Assembly: GCA_016793065.1 (NCBI GenBank)
Contig: JAEULV010000085.1
Location: 1-32,742 of the forward strand
Direction of reading: 5' to 3'
DNA: 32,742 bases
Source of the DNA: Hyphomicrobiaceae bacterium
GTDB lineage: Bacteria; Pseudomonadota; Alphaproteobacteria; Rhizobiales; Ancalomicrobiaceae
Shown: piece by piece, positions 1 to 8,410 of the stretch
Layout: each line of letters begins with the position of its first letter
Numbering within the stretch: the first letter of the stretch is position 1
Notes under the pieces: model-generated
Database searches by the model: none
What the model was told of the DNA's origin: nothing
What the model saw: only the letters and a program-made list of their open reading frames with translations
Position numbers and translations under genes: made by a program

Positions 1-301
1 GGCGTCGGCTTCGCGCGCGAAGCGACGGGGCGCGCACTGGAGCGATCACCTCCGGATCGATCGCCCCGCCATTGGCTGCGCTCGTCTTGGACGCTCGCCG
101 GCCAGACGTCGGCATGACGGGCGCGATGCCCTCATAAGCCCGCGTTACCGTGGCGCGGGGATGATTGCAGCGTCGTCCTCGCCTTCGGCCTCGTGCCCGG
201 GGCAATTCCGGTCCACGCGGCCGAAACTTCGGCGTAGGCCGCGACAGTTTTTGGAGGTGCGTCGCTAAGAGTATGAAAATAAAGGCGAAAAAACTCGCTG
301 T
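1..301. other. gene-free stretch upstream of gyrA
   Basis: I see no convincing coding frame here. A perfect 16-bp palindrome lies at 7-22 (GCTTCGCGCGCGAAGC), flanked by partly complementary CGTC/GACG. It could be the terminator hairpin of a gene to the left of the window, although no T-run follows it. The last 60 bases become A-rich (around 275-295), as expected just before a promoter. Nothing else is recognisable. Confidence 0.5.
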
Positions 302-315
302 TTGATCCCTCGGGA

Positions 316-345
316 TTGGCGCTTCCAAACTCGATGGTCTATAAG
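316..345 (+). promoter_or_regulatory. sigma-70-type promoter of gyrA
   Basis: A TTGGCG -35 hexamer (316-321) and a TATAAG -10 hexamer (340-345) are separated by 18 bases. Transcription would start near 352, about 28 nt before the TTG at 380. The promoter lies inside the longest possible gyrA reading frame (from 302), which argues for the downstream start codon. Confidence 0.6.
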
Positions 346-379
346 ACGGGCTCTGAATCTGAACACGAGAGATTCTGCA

Positions 380-3133
380 TTGGCCGAACAGGACAAGCGT
401 CCCGGCGAACCGCCGGCATCCGATATCCGTCCGATCTCGATCACGGACGAAATGAAGCGCAGTTACCTCGACTACGCCATGAGCGTGATCGTGAGTCGCG
501 CGCTTCCGGACGTGCGCGACGGCTTGAAGCCGGTGCATCGGCGCATTCTCTATTCGATGCACGAATCCGGCTACGACTGGAACAAGTCCTATCGCAAGTC
601 GGCCCGCGTCGTCGGCGACGTCATCGGCAAGTACCACCCCCACGGCGACATGGCCGTCTACGACGCCCTCGTCCGCATGGCGCAGGACTTCTCCCTGCGC
701 CTGCCGCTCGTCGACGGTCAGGGCAATTTCGGCTCGGTCGACGGCGACGCCGCCGCCGCCATGCGATATACCGAGGTGCGCCTCGCCAAGGTCGCCCATT
801 CGCTGCTGGAGGATATCGACAAGGACACGGTCGACTTCCAGCCAAACTACGACAATTCCGAGCGCGAGCCGACGGTTCTTCCCAGCCGTTTCCCCAACCT
901 GCTGGTCAACGGCGGCGGCGGCATCGCCGTCGGCATGGCCACCAACATCCCGCCGCACAATCTCGGCGAGGTCATCGACGCGACGATCGCGCTCATCGAC
1001 AATCCCGACATGTCGATCGAGGACCTGATCGACATCATTCCGGGGCCGGACTTCCCCACCGGCGGCGTCATTCTCGGCCGAGCCGGCATCCGCGCCGCCT
1101 ATCATCTCGGCCGCGGCTCGATCATCATGCGCGGCAAGGTGACGATCGACACCGTTCGCGGCGGCCGCGAGGCGATCATCGTTTCGCAGATCCCCTATCA
1201 GGTCAACAAGGCCTCGATGGTCGAGAAGATCGCCGAACTCGCCAAGGAAAAGAAGATCGAGGGCGTCGCCGAGGTGCGCGACGAGTCCGACCGCGACGGC
1301 TATCGCGTCGTGATCGAGGTCAAGCGCGACGCCGTCCCCGACGTCGTGCTCAACCAGCTCTATCGCTACACCCAGTTGCAGTCGACCTTCGGCGCCAACA
1401 TGGTGGCGCTGAACGGCGGCCGGCCGATGGTGCTGACGCTGCGCGACATGCTGGTCGCCTTCGTCGCCTTTCGCGAGGAGGTGATCAGCCGCCGCACCCG
1501 CTATCTGCTCAACAAGGCGCGCGATCGCGCCCATGTGCTGGTCGGCCTCGCCATCGCCGTCGCCAATATCGACGAGGTGATCTACCTCATCCGCAACGCC
1601 CCCGATCCGGCGACCGCCCGCGCCCAGTTGATGGAGCGCGCCTGGCCGGCCAAGGACATGGCGCCGCTGATCGCCCTCATCGACGATCCGCGCCACGGCA
1701 TCGGCGAGGACGGCACCTACAAGCTCAGCGAGGAACAGGCCAAGGCCATCCTCGACCTGCGCCTGCAGCGCCTCACCGCCCTCGGCCGCGACGAAATCGC
1801 CGAGGAACTCAACAAGCTGGCGCGCGAAATCGAGGACTATCTCGAGATCCTGCGCTCGCGCGACCGCGTTCTGTCGATCATCAAGACCGAACTCGCCGCC
1901 GTGCGCGCCGAATTCGCCACGCCGCGCCGCACCGAGATCCTCGACATCGACGGCGACATGGATGACGAGGACCTGATCCAGCGCGAGGACATGGTCGTCA
2001 CTTTCACCCATGCCGGTTACGTCAAGCGCGTGCCGCTGTCGACCTATCGCGCCCAGCGTCGCGGCGGCAAGGGCCGCGCCGGCATGGCGACCAAGGACGA
2101 GGATTTCGTCACCCGCCTGTTCGTCGCCAACACCCACGCGCCGATCCTGTTCTTCTCCTCGCGCGGTCAGGTCTACAAGACCAAGGTCTGGCGCCTGCCG
2201 CTTGCCGCGCCGCAAGGCCGGGGCAAGGCGCTGGTTAACATGCTTCCGCTCGAACAGGGCGAAACCATCTCGTCGATGCTGATCCTGCCCGAGGACGAGA
2301 CCGCCTGGGACCGGCTGGACGTCATGTTCGCCACCACCGCCGGCAGCGTCCGCCGCAACAAGCTGTCGGATTTCGTCCAGGTCAACCGCAACGGCAAGCG
2401 CGCCATGAGCCTGGAAGAGGGCGAAAGCATCGTCGGCGTCGACACCTGCACCGAGGCGGACGACGTACTACTCACCTCCGCCGCCGGCCAGTGCATCCGC
2501 TTCCCCGTCGATGAGGTTCGCGTCTTCAAGAGCCGCGACTCCATGGGCGTGCGCGGCATCGCCCTCGCCGACGGCGACAAGCTGATCTCGATGGCGATCC
2601 TGCATCACTTCGAGGCAACGCCGGACGAGCGCGCGCTGTATCTGAAGCAGTCGCGCCTGATCCGCGGCGAGGCCGAGGCCCAGGAGGCCGGCGACGCCAC
2701 CGTGCTCGACGGCGTCCAGCCGGAAGCCGCCGCCGAGGGCGACGACGAGGCCTCCGGCAATGCCGGCCAGCTGCCGCCGGATCGCTATGTGCAGATGTCG
2801 GCTTCGGAACAGTTCGTGCTGACCATCTCCGAGAACGGCTACGGCAAGCGCACCTCGTCGTTCGAGTATCGGATCACCGGTCGCGGCGGCAAGGGCATCG
2901 TCGCCATGACGGTGAACAGCCGCAATGGTCGCCTCATCGCCTCGTTCCCGGTCGAGGACAATGACCAGATCATGCTCGTCACCGATGGCGGCCAGTTGAT
3001 CCGCTGCCCGGTCAACGGCATTCGCGTCGCCGGCCGCTCCACCCAGGGCGTCATCGTCTTCAACACCGCCGACGAGGAAAAGGTCGTCTCGGTCGAGCGC
3101 GTGCGCGAGGAAGACGAGGACGCCGACGGCTGA
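380..3133 (+). CDS. gyrA: DNA gyrase subunit A
   Basis: This is the breakage-reunion subunit of DNA gyrase, which with GyrB introduces negative supercoils in an ATP-dependent reaction. The predicted protein has 917 aa. The N-terminal core carries the catalytic tyrosine in AMRYTEV (Tyr130), 39 residues after the quinolone-determining position, the same distance as in E. coli (83 to 122). The C-terminal wrapping domain has the GyrA box QRRGGKG, which separates it from ParC. An acidic, Ala/Glu-rich insertion interrupts the C-terminal domain at roughly residues 755-795. The frame is open from a TTG at 302, but I chose the TTG at 380. A promoter lies between the two, a GAGAG ribosome site precedes 380, and MAEQ... 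followed by [12 protein letters not shown] fits alphaproteobacterial GyrA N-termini. Residue Met91 replaces the serine of E. coli position 83; Asp95 (position 87) is kept. A strong terminator follows. Confidence 0.95.
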   Translation: MAEQDKRPGEPPASDIRPISITDEMKRSYLDYAMSVIVSRALPDVRDGLKPVHRRILYSMHESGYDWNKSYRKSARVVGDVIGKYHPHGDMAVYDALVRMAQDFSLRLPLVDGQGNFGSVDGDAAAAMRYTEVRLAKVAHSLLEDIDKDTVDFQPNYDNSEREPTVLPSRFPNLLVNGGGGIAVGMATNIPPHNLGEVIDATIALIDNPDMSIEDLIDIIPGPDFPTGGVILGRAGIRAAYHLGRGSIIMRGKVTIDTVRGGREAIIVSQIPYQVNKASMVEKIAELAKEKKIEGVAEVRDESDRDGYRVVIEVKRDAVPDVVLNQLYRYTQLQSTFGANMVALNGGRPMVLTLRDMLVAFVAFREEVISRRTRYLLNKARDRAHVLVGLAIAVANIDEVIYLIRNAPDPATARAQLMERAWPAKDMAPLIALIDDPRHGIGEDGTYKLSEEQAKAILDLRLQRLTALGRDEIAEELNKLAREIEDYLEILRSRDRVLSIIKTELAAVRAEFATPRRTEILDIDGDMDDEDLIQREDMVVTFTHAGYVKRVPLSTYRAQRRGGKGRAGMATKDEDFVTRLFVANTHAPILFFSSRGQVYKTKVWRLPLAAPQGRGKALVNMLPLEQGETISSMLILPEDETAWDRLDVMFATTAGSVRRNKLSDFVQVNRNGKRAMSLEEGESIVGVDTCTEADDVLLTSAAGQCIRFPVDEVRVFKSRDSMGVRGIALADGDKLISMAILHHFEATPDERALYLKQSRLIRGEAEAQEAGDATVLDGVQPEAAAEGDDEASGNAGQLPPDRYVQMSASEQFVLTISENGYGKRTSSFEYRITGRGGKGIVAMTVNSRNGRLIASFPVEDNDQIMLVTDGGQLIRCPVNGIRVAGRSTQGVIVFNTADEEKVVSVERVREEDEDADG

Positions 3134-3230
3134 TCGCCCGCTTCGCCGCGCCGGTCCACCGGTCGGCTCCGGCGTCGGGTGGCAGGCGGATTGGAAGCGG
3201 GATCCGGATTGAACCATCGACAAACGAGAA

Positions 3231-3268
3231 GCCGCCCGGATCAGCCTTGCTCCGGGCGGCTTTGTCTT
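3231..3268 (+). terminator. rho-independent terminator after gyrA
   Basis: A perfect 10-bp stem, GCCGCCCGGA (3231-3240) and TCCGGGCGGC (3251-3260), encloses a 10-nt loop and is followed by TTTGTCTT. An A-rich stretch precedes the stem, so it may also act on minus-strand transcripts from the DUF1097 gene. Confidence 0.85.
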
Positions 3269-3279
3269 GGGGGGGGGGG
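3269..3279. repeat. homopolymeric G tract (11 G)
   Basis: Eleven consecutive G residues follow the gyrA terminator directly. The tract lies outside any gene, in the spacer between two convergent genes. Such tracts are prone to slippage in replication and to sequencing error. Confidence 0.8.
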
Positions 3280-3370
3280 CGGTGCCCGTGATCGCGGCCG
3301 TCGCGCTTGATTGTCGACGTCGATCAGCCGATGCCGCGCGCCGTTGCCCGGCCGGCGCGGCGCGCGATCC

Positions 3371-3883
3371 TCACGACTTCGCCAGTGCGCCGCCGATCTT
3401 TTCCGACACGAAGCCGAGCACCGCGCCGACCGCCATCGAAACCACGATGTTGATCAGCGGGTTGTCGACGATCGAGACGGAGAGCAGATGCCCCAGCTTG
3501 TTGGCCAGCAGCGCATAGGCGGCAACGCAGGCAAAGCCGTAGACCGTCGACGGAATCGAGCCGAACGCGCCGATATTGGCGGCGAGTACGATCGCCGCCG
3601 CGCCGATGGCGACGCAAATCCCCGCCGCGACCGGCACGCCCATCGCCCCGGCCAGATTGGTCGTGCCGAGCAGCGCCGCCCAGCCGATCGCCGCGCCGAG
3701 GATATGCGCCGGAATGTTGCTGGCGAGCGCCGCCGTCTTGCCGCCCGAATGATAGAACGCCGCCCACGCAACGAACGCCGCCCAGATCTGCAGCCCGACG
3801 CCGCCCATCGGACCGACAAACAGATAGGTGGCCAGGCCGCCAAGCCCGCCGATGCTGATCGCCAATGCAGTCAGAAGTCCCAT
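3371..3883 (-). CDS. DUF1097 family membrane protein
   Basis: The 170-aa protein is almost entirely hydrophobic, with about four to five predicted membrane segments rich in Gly and Ala and short loops such as WAAFYHSGGKTAAL and GAFGSIPSTVYGF. Its size and pattern match the DUF1097 inner-membrane family, whose substrate or role is unknown. The ATG at 3883 is preceded by GGAGG with ideal spacing, so I prefer it over an upstream start at 3979, which would add a polar 32-residue tail. It is convergent with gyrA and lies 481 bp downstream of hupV on the same strand, separated by an AT-rich promoter-like stretch, so it is probably its own transcription unit rather than part of the hydrogen-sensing operon. 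Confidence 0.8.
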   Translation of the reverse strand: MGLLTALAISIGGLGGLATYLFVGPMGGVGLQIWAAFVAWAAFYHSGGKTAALASNIPAHILGAAIGWAALLGTTNLAGAMGVPVAAGICVAIGAAAIVLAANIGAFGSIPSTVYGFACVAAYALLANKLGHLLSVSIVDNPLINIVVSMAVGAVLGFVSEKIGGALAKS

Positions 3884-4364
3884 GCGATTTCCTCCGATAT
3901 GTGTTATCGGCCAATCAAACACGATCCTTCGCGACAAGCTTTCGCGTGTCGTGTTCGTCGACCATTTTGACGATTTCATCAGATAAGGTTCGGATCAGAG
4001 CGCAAATTGAACTTTAGGTCGCTTCTGATCGATCGAGTTCGTACTTTGGTGCACAACGATTAATGCAAAATTCACTTATATTATGCTGCAACATGATCGA
4101 TCAATCATATTGCGACAGAGAAGAACATCGCTTTTCTTGCCGCCGCACCCTTCCCCAAAACTCCCTCTCTCCCCCCTTCGCCGCGCCAGCCTTCACCTCC
4201 TCCATCTCCCCACCCGCCATTCCGGCCCCCGAGCCGGAACCCAATCCACGCCGGCCCCGTGCGATCACCCGTCGCTCCGGGCGGCCGGCGCGTCACGGCA
4301 CGCTGACCGCCCCCGGCACGATCCCCCCTCGCTTCGGGCGATCACCCCGCCACGCCAGCCCCCC
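3884..4364. promoter_or_regulatory. spacer between hupV and the DUF1097 gene: AT-rich promoter region and short repeats
   Basis: The part nearest the DUF1097 gene (about 3985-4125) is clearly AT-rich for this genome. It holds the perfect 10-bp palindrome TGATCGATCA (4094-4103) and a near copy TGATCGATCG (4026-4035), 68 bp apart. Between them, read on the minus strand, are TATAAG-like -10 candidates. The hupV-proximal part is strongly C-rich on the plus strand and contains two 22-bp direct repeats with 19 identities (4262-4283 and 4319-4340). I see no gene. Confidence 0.5.
4262..4340. repeat. pair of 22-bp imperfect direct repeats
   Basis: The copies at 4262-4283 and 4319-4340 match at 19 of 22 positions (core TCGCT-C/T-CGGGCG), 57 bp apart. 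A third partial copy of the first nine bases follows at about 4339. They lie just after the hupV stop codon. They may be a degraded genomic repeat; no function is visible. Confidence 0.45.
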
Positions 4365-5822
4365 TCAATGCACCGTGCAGACCATGCATGGGTCGTAGGA
4401 GCGGACGATGTGTTGTACCGCGACCGGGGTTGCCTCGTCCGGGGCGATCGGCGTGCCTTCCAGGGCGCGTTCCAGAGGGCCGGGTTGGCCGGTTTCGTCG
4501 CGGGGGGAGAAGTTCCAGGTGGTGGGGGCGACCAGCTGGTAGTTCCGGATCACGCCCTTTTCCACCACGATCCAGTGGCCGAGCGTGCCGCGCGCCGCCT
4601 CGCAGGCGCCGAAGGCGCGGCCGGTGCCGACCGGGGCGCCGTGGGTGATGAAGGCGGCGGCCGGGTCGAGGGCGGCGGCCATCTGCTCCAGCGCCACGCA
4701 CAGACGGGCGAGTTCGACGAGGCGGGCCAGCACGCGGCTGCGCACATTGGCGCCCTCGGCGTTGTAGGCGGCCCGCACCAGCGCCTGTCCGCCGATCACC
4801 TGCCGCGCCAGTGCCCCCACCTCCGCCGGCCGGCCGTCGAGCCGGGGCGCCTTGCAGAACGAATAGGCGGCGCTCGAATTCATGTCCGGCTCGGTCCAGC
4901 CGTCGAACGGGTGTTCCGGCGCGGCCGCGGTCAGATAGGCGTGGCTGACATCCTCGGTGATGCCGCTGTCGTCGAAATCCATCACCATCCCCCGCCACAA
5001 CACGCCGCCGCGAAACAGCGGCGTGCCATCCTGCGGATAGGCGCCGGCCGACATCAGCAAGTCCTGACCGCGCCCGAGCCCTGCCAGCCCGACATCGTCG
5101 GCGATGTCGAGAAAGAAGCGCAGGTCGCCATCGCCGGCCGCACACCGCCAGTCCGCCAGTTCCGCCTCGTCCTTCAGCGCCAGGAACTCGTCGAGCGAAC
5201 CGCCGATCAGCGCCCGTTCCACATAGGCGCGAAACGCCCGCGCAATGGCGATCAGCCGCACCCGGTCGCGCCCGTCCGGCGCCTTGGTGACGCCGCCGGG
5301 CTGGATCGCCAGCGTGTGCGGCCAGTGCCCGGCGATCAGCCCCATGATGTTGAGAAGCTCGGCCCGCGCCTCGATCGCCCGGCGCACCGAGGTGCCGCCG
5401 CCGGCCGCGAAGCGCCGACACGCCTCGCCGTGCCAGGCCCGCGCCTCATAGGCGGGGCGGGTGAAGTCGGCCATGAAGAACAGGTTGAAATGGGTGAGAT
5501 GATCGGCGGCATTCTCGGCGGCGTGGATCAGGTTGATCGCCCGCTCGCCATTCGGCGCCGGCGTTATCCCACCGAGCGCCGCCAGCATCCGCGCCGCCGC
5601 CACCGATTGCGACACCGAGCAGATGCCGCAGATGCGCGGCACGAACACTAGCGCATCCTCCGGTTTGCGCCCGACCAGCATCCGCTCGAAGCCGCGAAAC
5701 AGCGTCGAAACCACCTCGGCGCGCTTGACCCTGCCGTCGGCGATCGTCAGCCGCACTTCCAGATCGCCCTCCACCCGGTTGAATGGCCCGACAATCAGTC
5801 GGCGCTTGCCGTCTTCGCTCAT
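4365..5822 (-). CDS. hupV: regulatory [NiFe] hydrogenase large subunit (H2 sensor) HupV/HoxC
   Basis: This is the NiFe active-site subunit of the cytoplasmic H2-sensing hydrogenase that signals to the HupT kinase. The 485-aa protein has the N-terminal CGIC motif (Cys65, Cys68) and the C-terminal DPCMVCTVH motif (Cys479, Cys482), the four nickel ligands. It ends exactly at that last His, so it lacks the extension that a maturation endopeptidase removes from catalytic uptake hydrogenases, a mark of sensor subunits. The usual His of the first motif is Gln (RICGICSVSQ), also typical of HupV. The gas-channel positions carry Ile67 and Phe115, the bulky pair that gives regulatory hydrogenases oxygen insensitivity; their 48-residue spacing equals that of Ile62 and Phe110 in HoxC. 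A GTG at 5828 is possible, but the ATG at 5822 has a better placed GGAG. It lies 36 bp after hupU. Confidence 0.93.
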   Translation of the reverse strand: MSEDGKRRLIVGPFNRVEGDLEVRLTIADGRVKRAEVVSTLFRGFERMLVGRKPEDALVFVPRICGICSVSQSVAAARMLAALGGITPAPNGERAINLIHAAENAADHLTHFNLFFMADFTRPAYEARAWHGEACRRFAAGGGTSVRRAIEARAELLNIMGLIAGHWPHTLAIQPGGVTKAPDGRDRVRLIAIARAFRAYVERALIGGSLDEFLALKDEAELADWRCAAGDGDLRFFLDIADDVGLAGLGRGQDLLMSAGAYPQDGTPLFRGGVLWRGMVMDFDDSGITEDVSHAYLTAAAPEHPFDGWTEPDMNSSAAYSFCKAPRLDGRPAEVGALARQVIGGQALVRAAYNAEGANVRSRVLARLVELARLCVALEQMAAALDPAAAFITHGAPVGTGRAFGACEAARGTLGHWIVVEKGVIRNYQLVAPTTWNFSPRDETGQPGPLERALEGTPIAPDEATPVAVQHIVRSYDPCMVCTVH

Positions 5823-5858
5823 GAGCACTCCGTTGGGTGGGCGGAAAGGGCAGGCGGC

Positions 5859-6863
5859 TCAGCGCCGGCGCGGCGGCACCGAGGGCGGGGCGACCAGCCG
5901 GTCGGCGGTGGCATTGCGCCTGACGCGCGCCGGCGTCGCCGCCTTGGAGAGCGAGGCGAGCGCCACGAACCAGGCCTTCGGCATGTCGGTCGGCAGCCCC
6001 ACCGGAATGCCGGCGATGTTCGGCGTTTCGAGGAAGGCATGCCCCGGATCCTCGAATTCCGGCGCGGTGCAGTTGATGCAGGCATAGCCGCCCCGGGTGC
6101 ACGAGCCCTCGCCGTTCCAGGCGCGGGTGTTGCAGTCGGCATGGGCCTGGGTGCCGATGCAGCCGAGGTGCTCCATCAGGCAACCGAGATCCGACAGCTT
6201 GCCGGCGCTCGCCTTGTATTCGTAGAACTCGTTGCGCGAACAGCCCTGATGCACCAGCCGGTCGGCATAGAAGCGCGGCCGGGCGAACTGGTCGAGATCG
6301 GCGGCGGCAAGCGCCCCCATCGCCACCAGCGCCAGCGTCTCGGTGACCCAGTTGGGGTGGGTCGGGCAACCGGCGACATTGATCACCGGCAGGCCGCCGC
6401 CGGCGCGGAAATCCGCCCCCAGCGCGCCGCCGCGCAGCCGGCCGTCATATTGCAGCCCGCAGGCATCGGTGAGGTTCGGCGCCGCCGCGGTGATGCCGCC
6501 GAACGCGGCGCAGGTGCCGACAGCGATCACATGCCGCGCCCGCGCCGAAAGCGCCAGGATCCACTCGAACATGCTCTCGTCGGTGCCGGCCAGCCGGTGG
6601 AACCCGCCGGTGCCGTTCGGCCCGCGGATCACCGAGCCCTCGACGCACAGGATGTCGATCTCGCGGCCGCCGTCGCGGATCTCGCTCAGCAGCGCCCGCG
6701 CCTCCGCCCCGGTTTCGAGGCTGATGGTCGGATGCCAGACGATGTCGATGCCGAACGTGTCGAGCATCGAGATCAGATCCGGCGCCTGGGCCGTCAGCAT
6801 CGACATGCTGCAGCCGCCGCAGCCGCCCGATTGCAGCCAGACGAGCGAGGTGCGCCGGCTCAT
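5859..6863 (-). CDS. hupU: regulatory [NiFe] hydrogenase small subunit HupU/HoxB
   Basis: This is the electron-transfer subunit that pairs with HupV in the H2 sensor. The 334-aa protein starts directly at the conserved core (SLVWLQSGGCGGCSMS) and has no Tat signal peptide, unlike HupS of membrane-bound uptake hydrogenases, so it should stay in the cytoplasm. Proximal cluster ligands are Cys15, Cys18, Cys118 and Cys166. His205 and Cys208 with Cys228 and Cys235 fit the distal cluster. The medial site has Cys244, Cys255, Cys262 and Cys265, so a [4Fe-4S] cluster is expected where standard enzymes with a proline hold [3Fe-4S]. The ATG has GGAGG seven bases upstream and overlaps the hupT stop codon as ATGA, so translation is probably coupled to hupT. 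Confidence 0.93.
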   Translation of the reverse strand: MSRRTSLVWLQSGGCGGCSMSMLTAQAPDLISMLDTFGIDIVWHPTISLETGAEARALLSEIRDGGREIDILCVEGSVIRGPNGTGGFHRLAGTDESMFEWILALSARARHVIAVGTCAAFGGITAAAPNLTDACGLQYDGRLRGGALGADFRAGGGLPVINVAGCPTHPNWVTETLALVAMGALAAADLDQFARPRFYADRLVHQGCSRNEFYEYKASAGKLSDLGCLMEHLGCIGTQAHADCNTRAWNGEGSCTRGGYACINCTAPEFEDPGHAFLETPNIAGIPVGLPTDMPKAWFVALASLSKAATPARVRRNATADRLVAPPSVPPRRR

Positions 6864-8188
6864 CGCTTCGCCTCCACCGGCAGCCGCAGCGTGAACACCG
6901 CGCCGCCTTGCGGATCGTTGGCCGCCTCCAGCACGCCGCCATGGTTCTGCACGATCTCGTAGCTGATCGACAGCCCGAGCCCGGTGCCGCGCCCCACCGG
7001 CTTGGTGGTGAAGAACGGGTCGAACAGCTTGACCATGTGCTCGGCGGCGATGCCGGGGCCATGATCGCGAAACGCCAGCTCCACCATCCGCCCCTGCCGG
7101 CGGCAGGCGATGTCGAGCCGCGCCTCCGGCCGCTCGGCCATGGCGTCGACGGCGTTCTGGACGATATTCATCACCACCTGCTGGATATTGCCGGAATGCG
7201 CCTCGATCTCCAGCACATCCGGCAGGTCGTGGCTGACGATCAGGTCCGGCCGCTGCCCCTTGGCGACCCAGCGCACGGCGGTGTGCACCAGCTGCACGAG
7301 GTCCACCACCTCGCGGCTGCCGCCCTGGTCGGACGAATAGCGACGCAGGCTCTCGACGATGTCGCGGGTCCGCTCCGATCCCTCCAGGATGCCCCCGAGC
7401 AGCTGCGGCAGATCGGCGAGGATGGCGTCGATGCGACCCTTGTCGCGCAGTGCCTCCGCCCCCTTGCGGTCACCCCGGTGCAGCGCCTCGACATAGGGGA
7501 TCAGCCGGTCGCAATAGCGCTTCAGCGCGTGGGAATTGCCGTAGACGAAGCTCATCGGGTTGTTGATCTCGTGCGCCACGCCGGCGACAAGCCGCCCCAG
7601 CGCCGCCATCTTCTCCGATCGCACCAGCCGGTCCTGCGCCCCGCGCAGCTCGTCATGGGCGCTGGCGAGGTCGGCATAGGCCTTTTTCAGTTCGCCGACT
7701 GGCCGGCCGACCAGCACCGCGCCGGCGACCCGGCCGCGATGGTCGGTGATCGGCGACAGGTTGACCGACAGCGGAAAGCCGCCGTCCGGGCCCTTCAGCG
7801 CCATTGCCGCGTCCTCGACCCGGGTGCGCACGGTGAGCCGCTCGATGAACCGGTCGAGCGCATTGGCGCTTGCTGCCTCGAACACCGCCGCCAGCGGCTT
7901 GCCGACCAGCGCCGCCCCGTCCTGTCCGCTCGCCCGCTCCAGCGAGCGGTTGACCTGGCGGATCAGCTTGTCGGTGCCGGTCACCACCAGCACGTCGGTC
8001 ATCGCCGCCATGATGTCGCCGATGAACGAATGCGCCTCCTCCAGCGCGGTGTTCTTCTGTTCGAGCTCGACCTGATGCCCGACCAGCTCGGCATAGGTTT
8101 CGTCCATCTTGCGAATGACATCGAGCCACGCGGCCTCGCCGGCGGCATTGCCCTGACGCAAGATGGCATCTTCGGTGATCTCGTCCAT
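6860..8188 (-). CDS. hupT: H2-responsive PAS sensor histidine kinase HupT/HoxJ
   Basis: This is a cytoplasmic histidine kinase that receives the H2 signal from HupUV and controls a response regulator (HupR/HoxA) of hydrogenase genes. The 442-aa protein has no membrane segment. It carries an N-terminal coiled-coil-like region (about 25-60), a PAS domain (about 55-165), a HisKA domain with phospho-acceptor His206 in GVAHEINNP, and an ATPase domain with N box (NIVQNAVDAM), G1 (DHGPGI), F (DPFFTTKP) and G2 (GTGLGL) motifs. It is close in length to the roughly 450-aa HupT family. I chose the ATG at 8188 because the frame upstream lacks kinase-like sequence; the ribosome site there is weak. It heads the hupTUV operon. 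The partner response regulator is not in the window. Confidence 0.9.
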   Translation of the reverse strand: MDEITEDAILRQGNAAGEAAWLDVIRKMDETYAELVGHQVELEQKNTALEEAHSFIGDIMAAMTDVLVVTGTDKLIRQVNRSLERASGQDGAALVGKPLAAVFEAASANALDRFIERLTVRTRVEDAAMALKGPDGGFPLSVNLSPITDHRGRVAGAVLVGRPVGELKKAYADLASAHDELRGAQDRLVRSEKMAALGRLVAGVAHEINNPMSFVYGNSHALKRYCDRLIPYVEALHRGDRKGAEALRDKGRIDAILADLPQLLGGILEGSERTRDIVESLRRYSSDQGGSREVVDLVQLVHTAVRWVAKGQRPDLIVSHDLPDVLEIEAHSGNIQQVVMNIVQNAVDAMAERPEARLDIACRRQGRMVELAFRDHGPGIAAEHMVKLFDPFFTTKPVGRGTGLGLSISYEIVQNHGGVLEAANDPQGGAVFTLRLPVEAKR

Positions 8189-8410
8189 GTGCCGATGGTG
8201 ACACGGGAAACCGCCGCGCGCAAACGTCGCGTCCGCCGCGCGCCGACGGGGCGAACAGCGCGTTGACCGGACATTCCAGGCCGGCCATGCTGGTGGAGAC
8301 TTGCGCTTGCCGCAACGTCCGTGTCTGATCGTGGCGAGGTCCCGCCGGTTTCGGCGTCGGCCGCTGAACCGACCCGCATCGCCTGTCGTAGACGGGAAGG
8401 GGAGAGCGCA

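Noticed and set aside
316..1965. 549-codon plus-strand frame overlapping gyrA
   Set aside because: Shadow of gyrA in another phase: Arg/Pro/His-rich, no family features, no ribosome site.
4090..4105. FNR/FixK-type box near TGATCGATCAA
   Set aside because: The half-sites TGAT and ATCA are separated by two bases rather than four, so the consensus TTGAT-N4-ATCAA is not met.
4083..5651. 522-codon plus-strand frame opposite hupV
   Set aside because: Antisense shadow of a clearly identified hydrogenase gene; its length comes from the high GC content.
4365..6863. Energy-conserving uptake hydrogenase HupSL
   Set aside because: No Tat signal on the small subunit, no C-terminal extension on the large one, and Ile/Phe gas-channel residues; these identify the sensor type instead.
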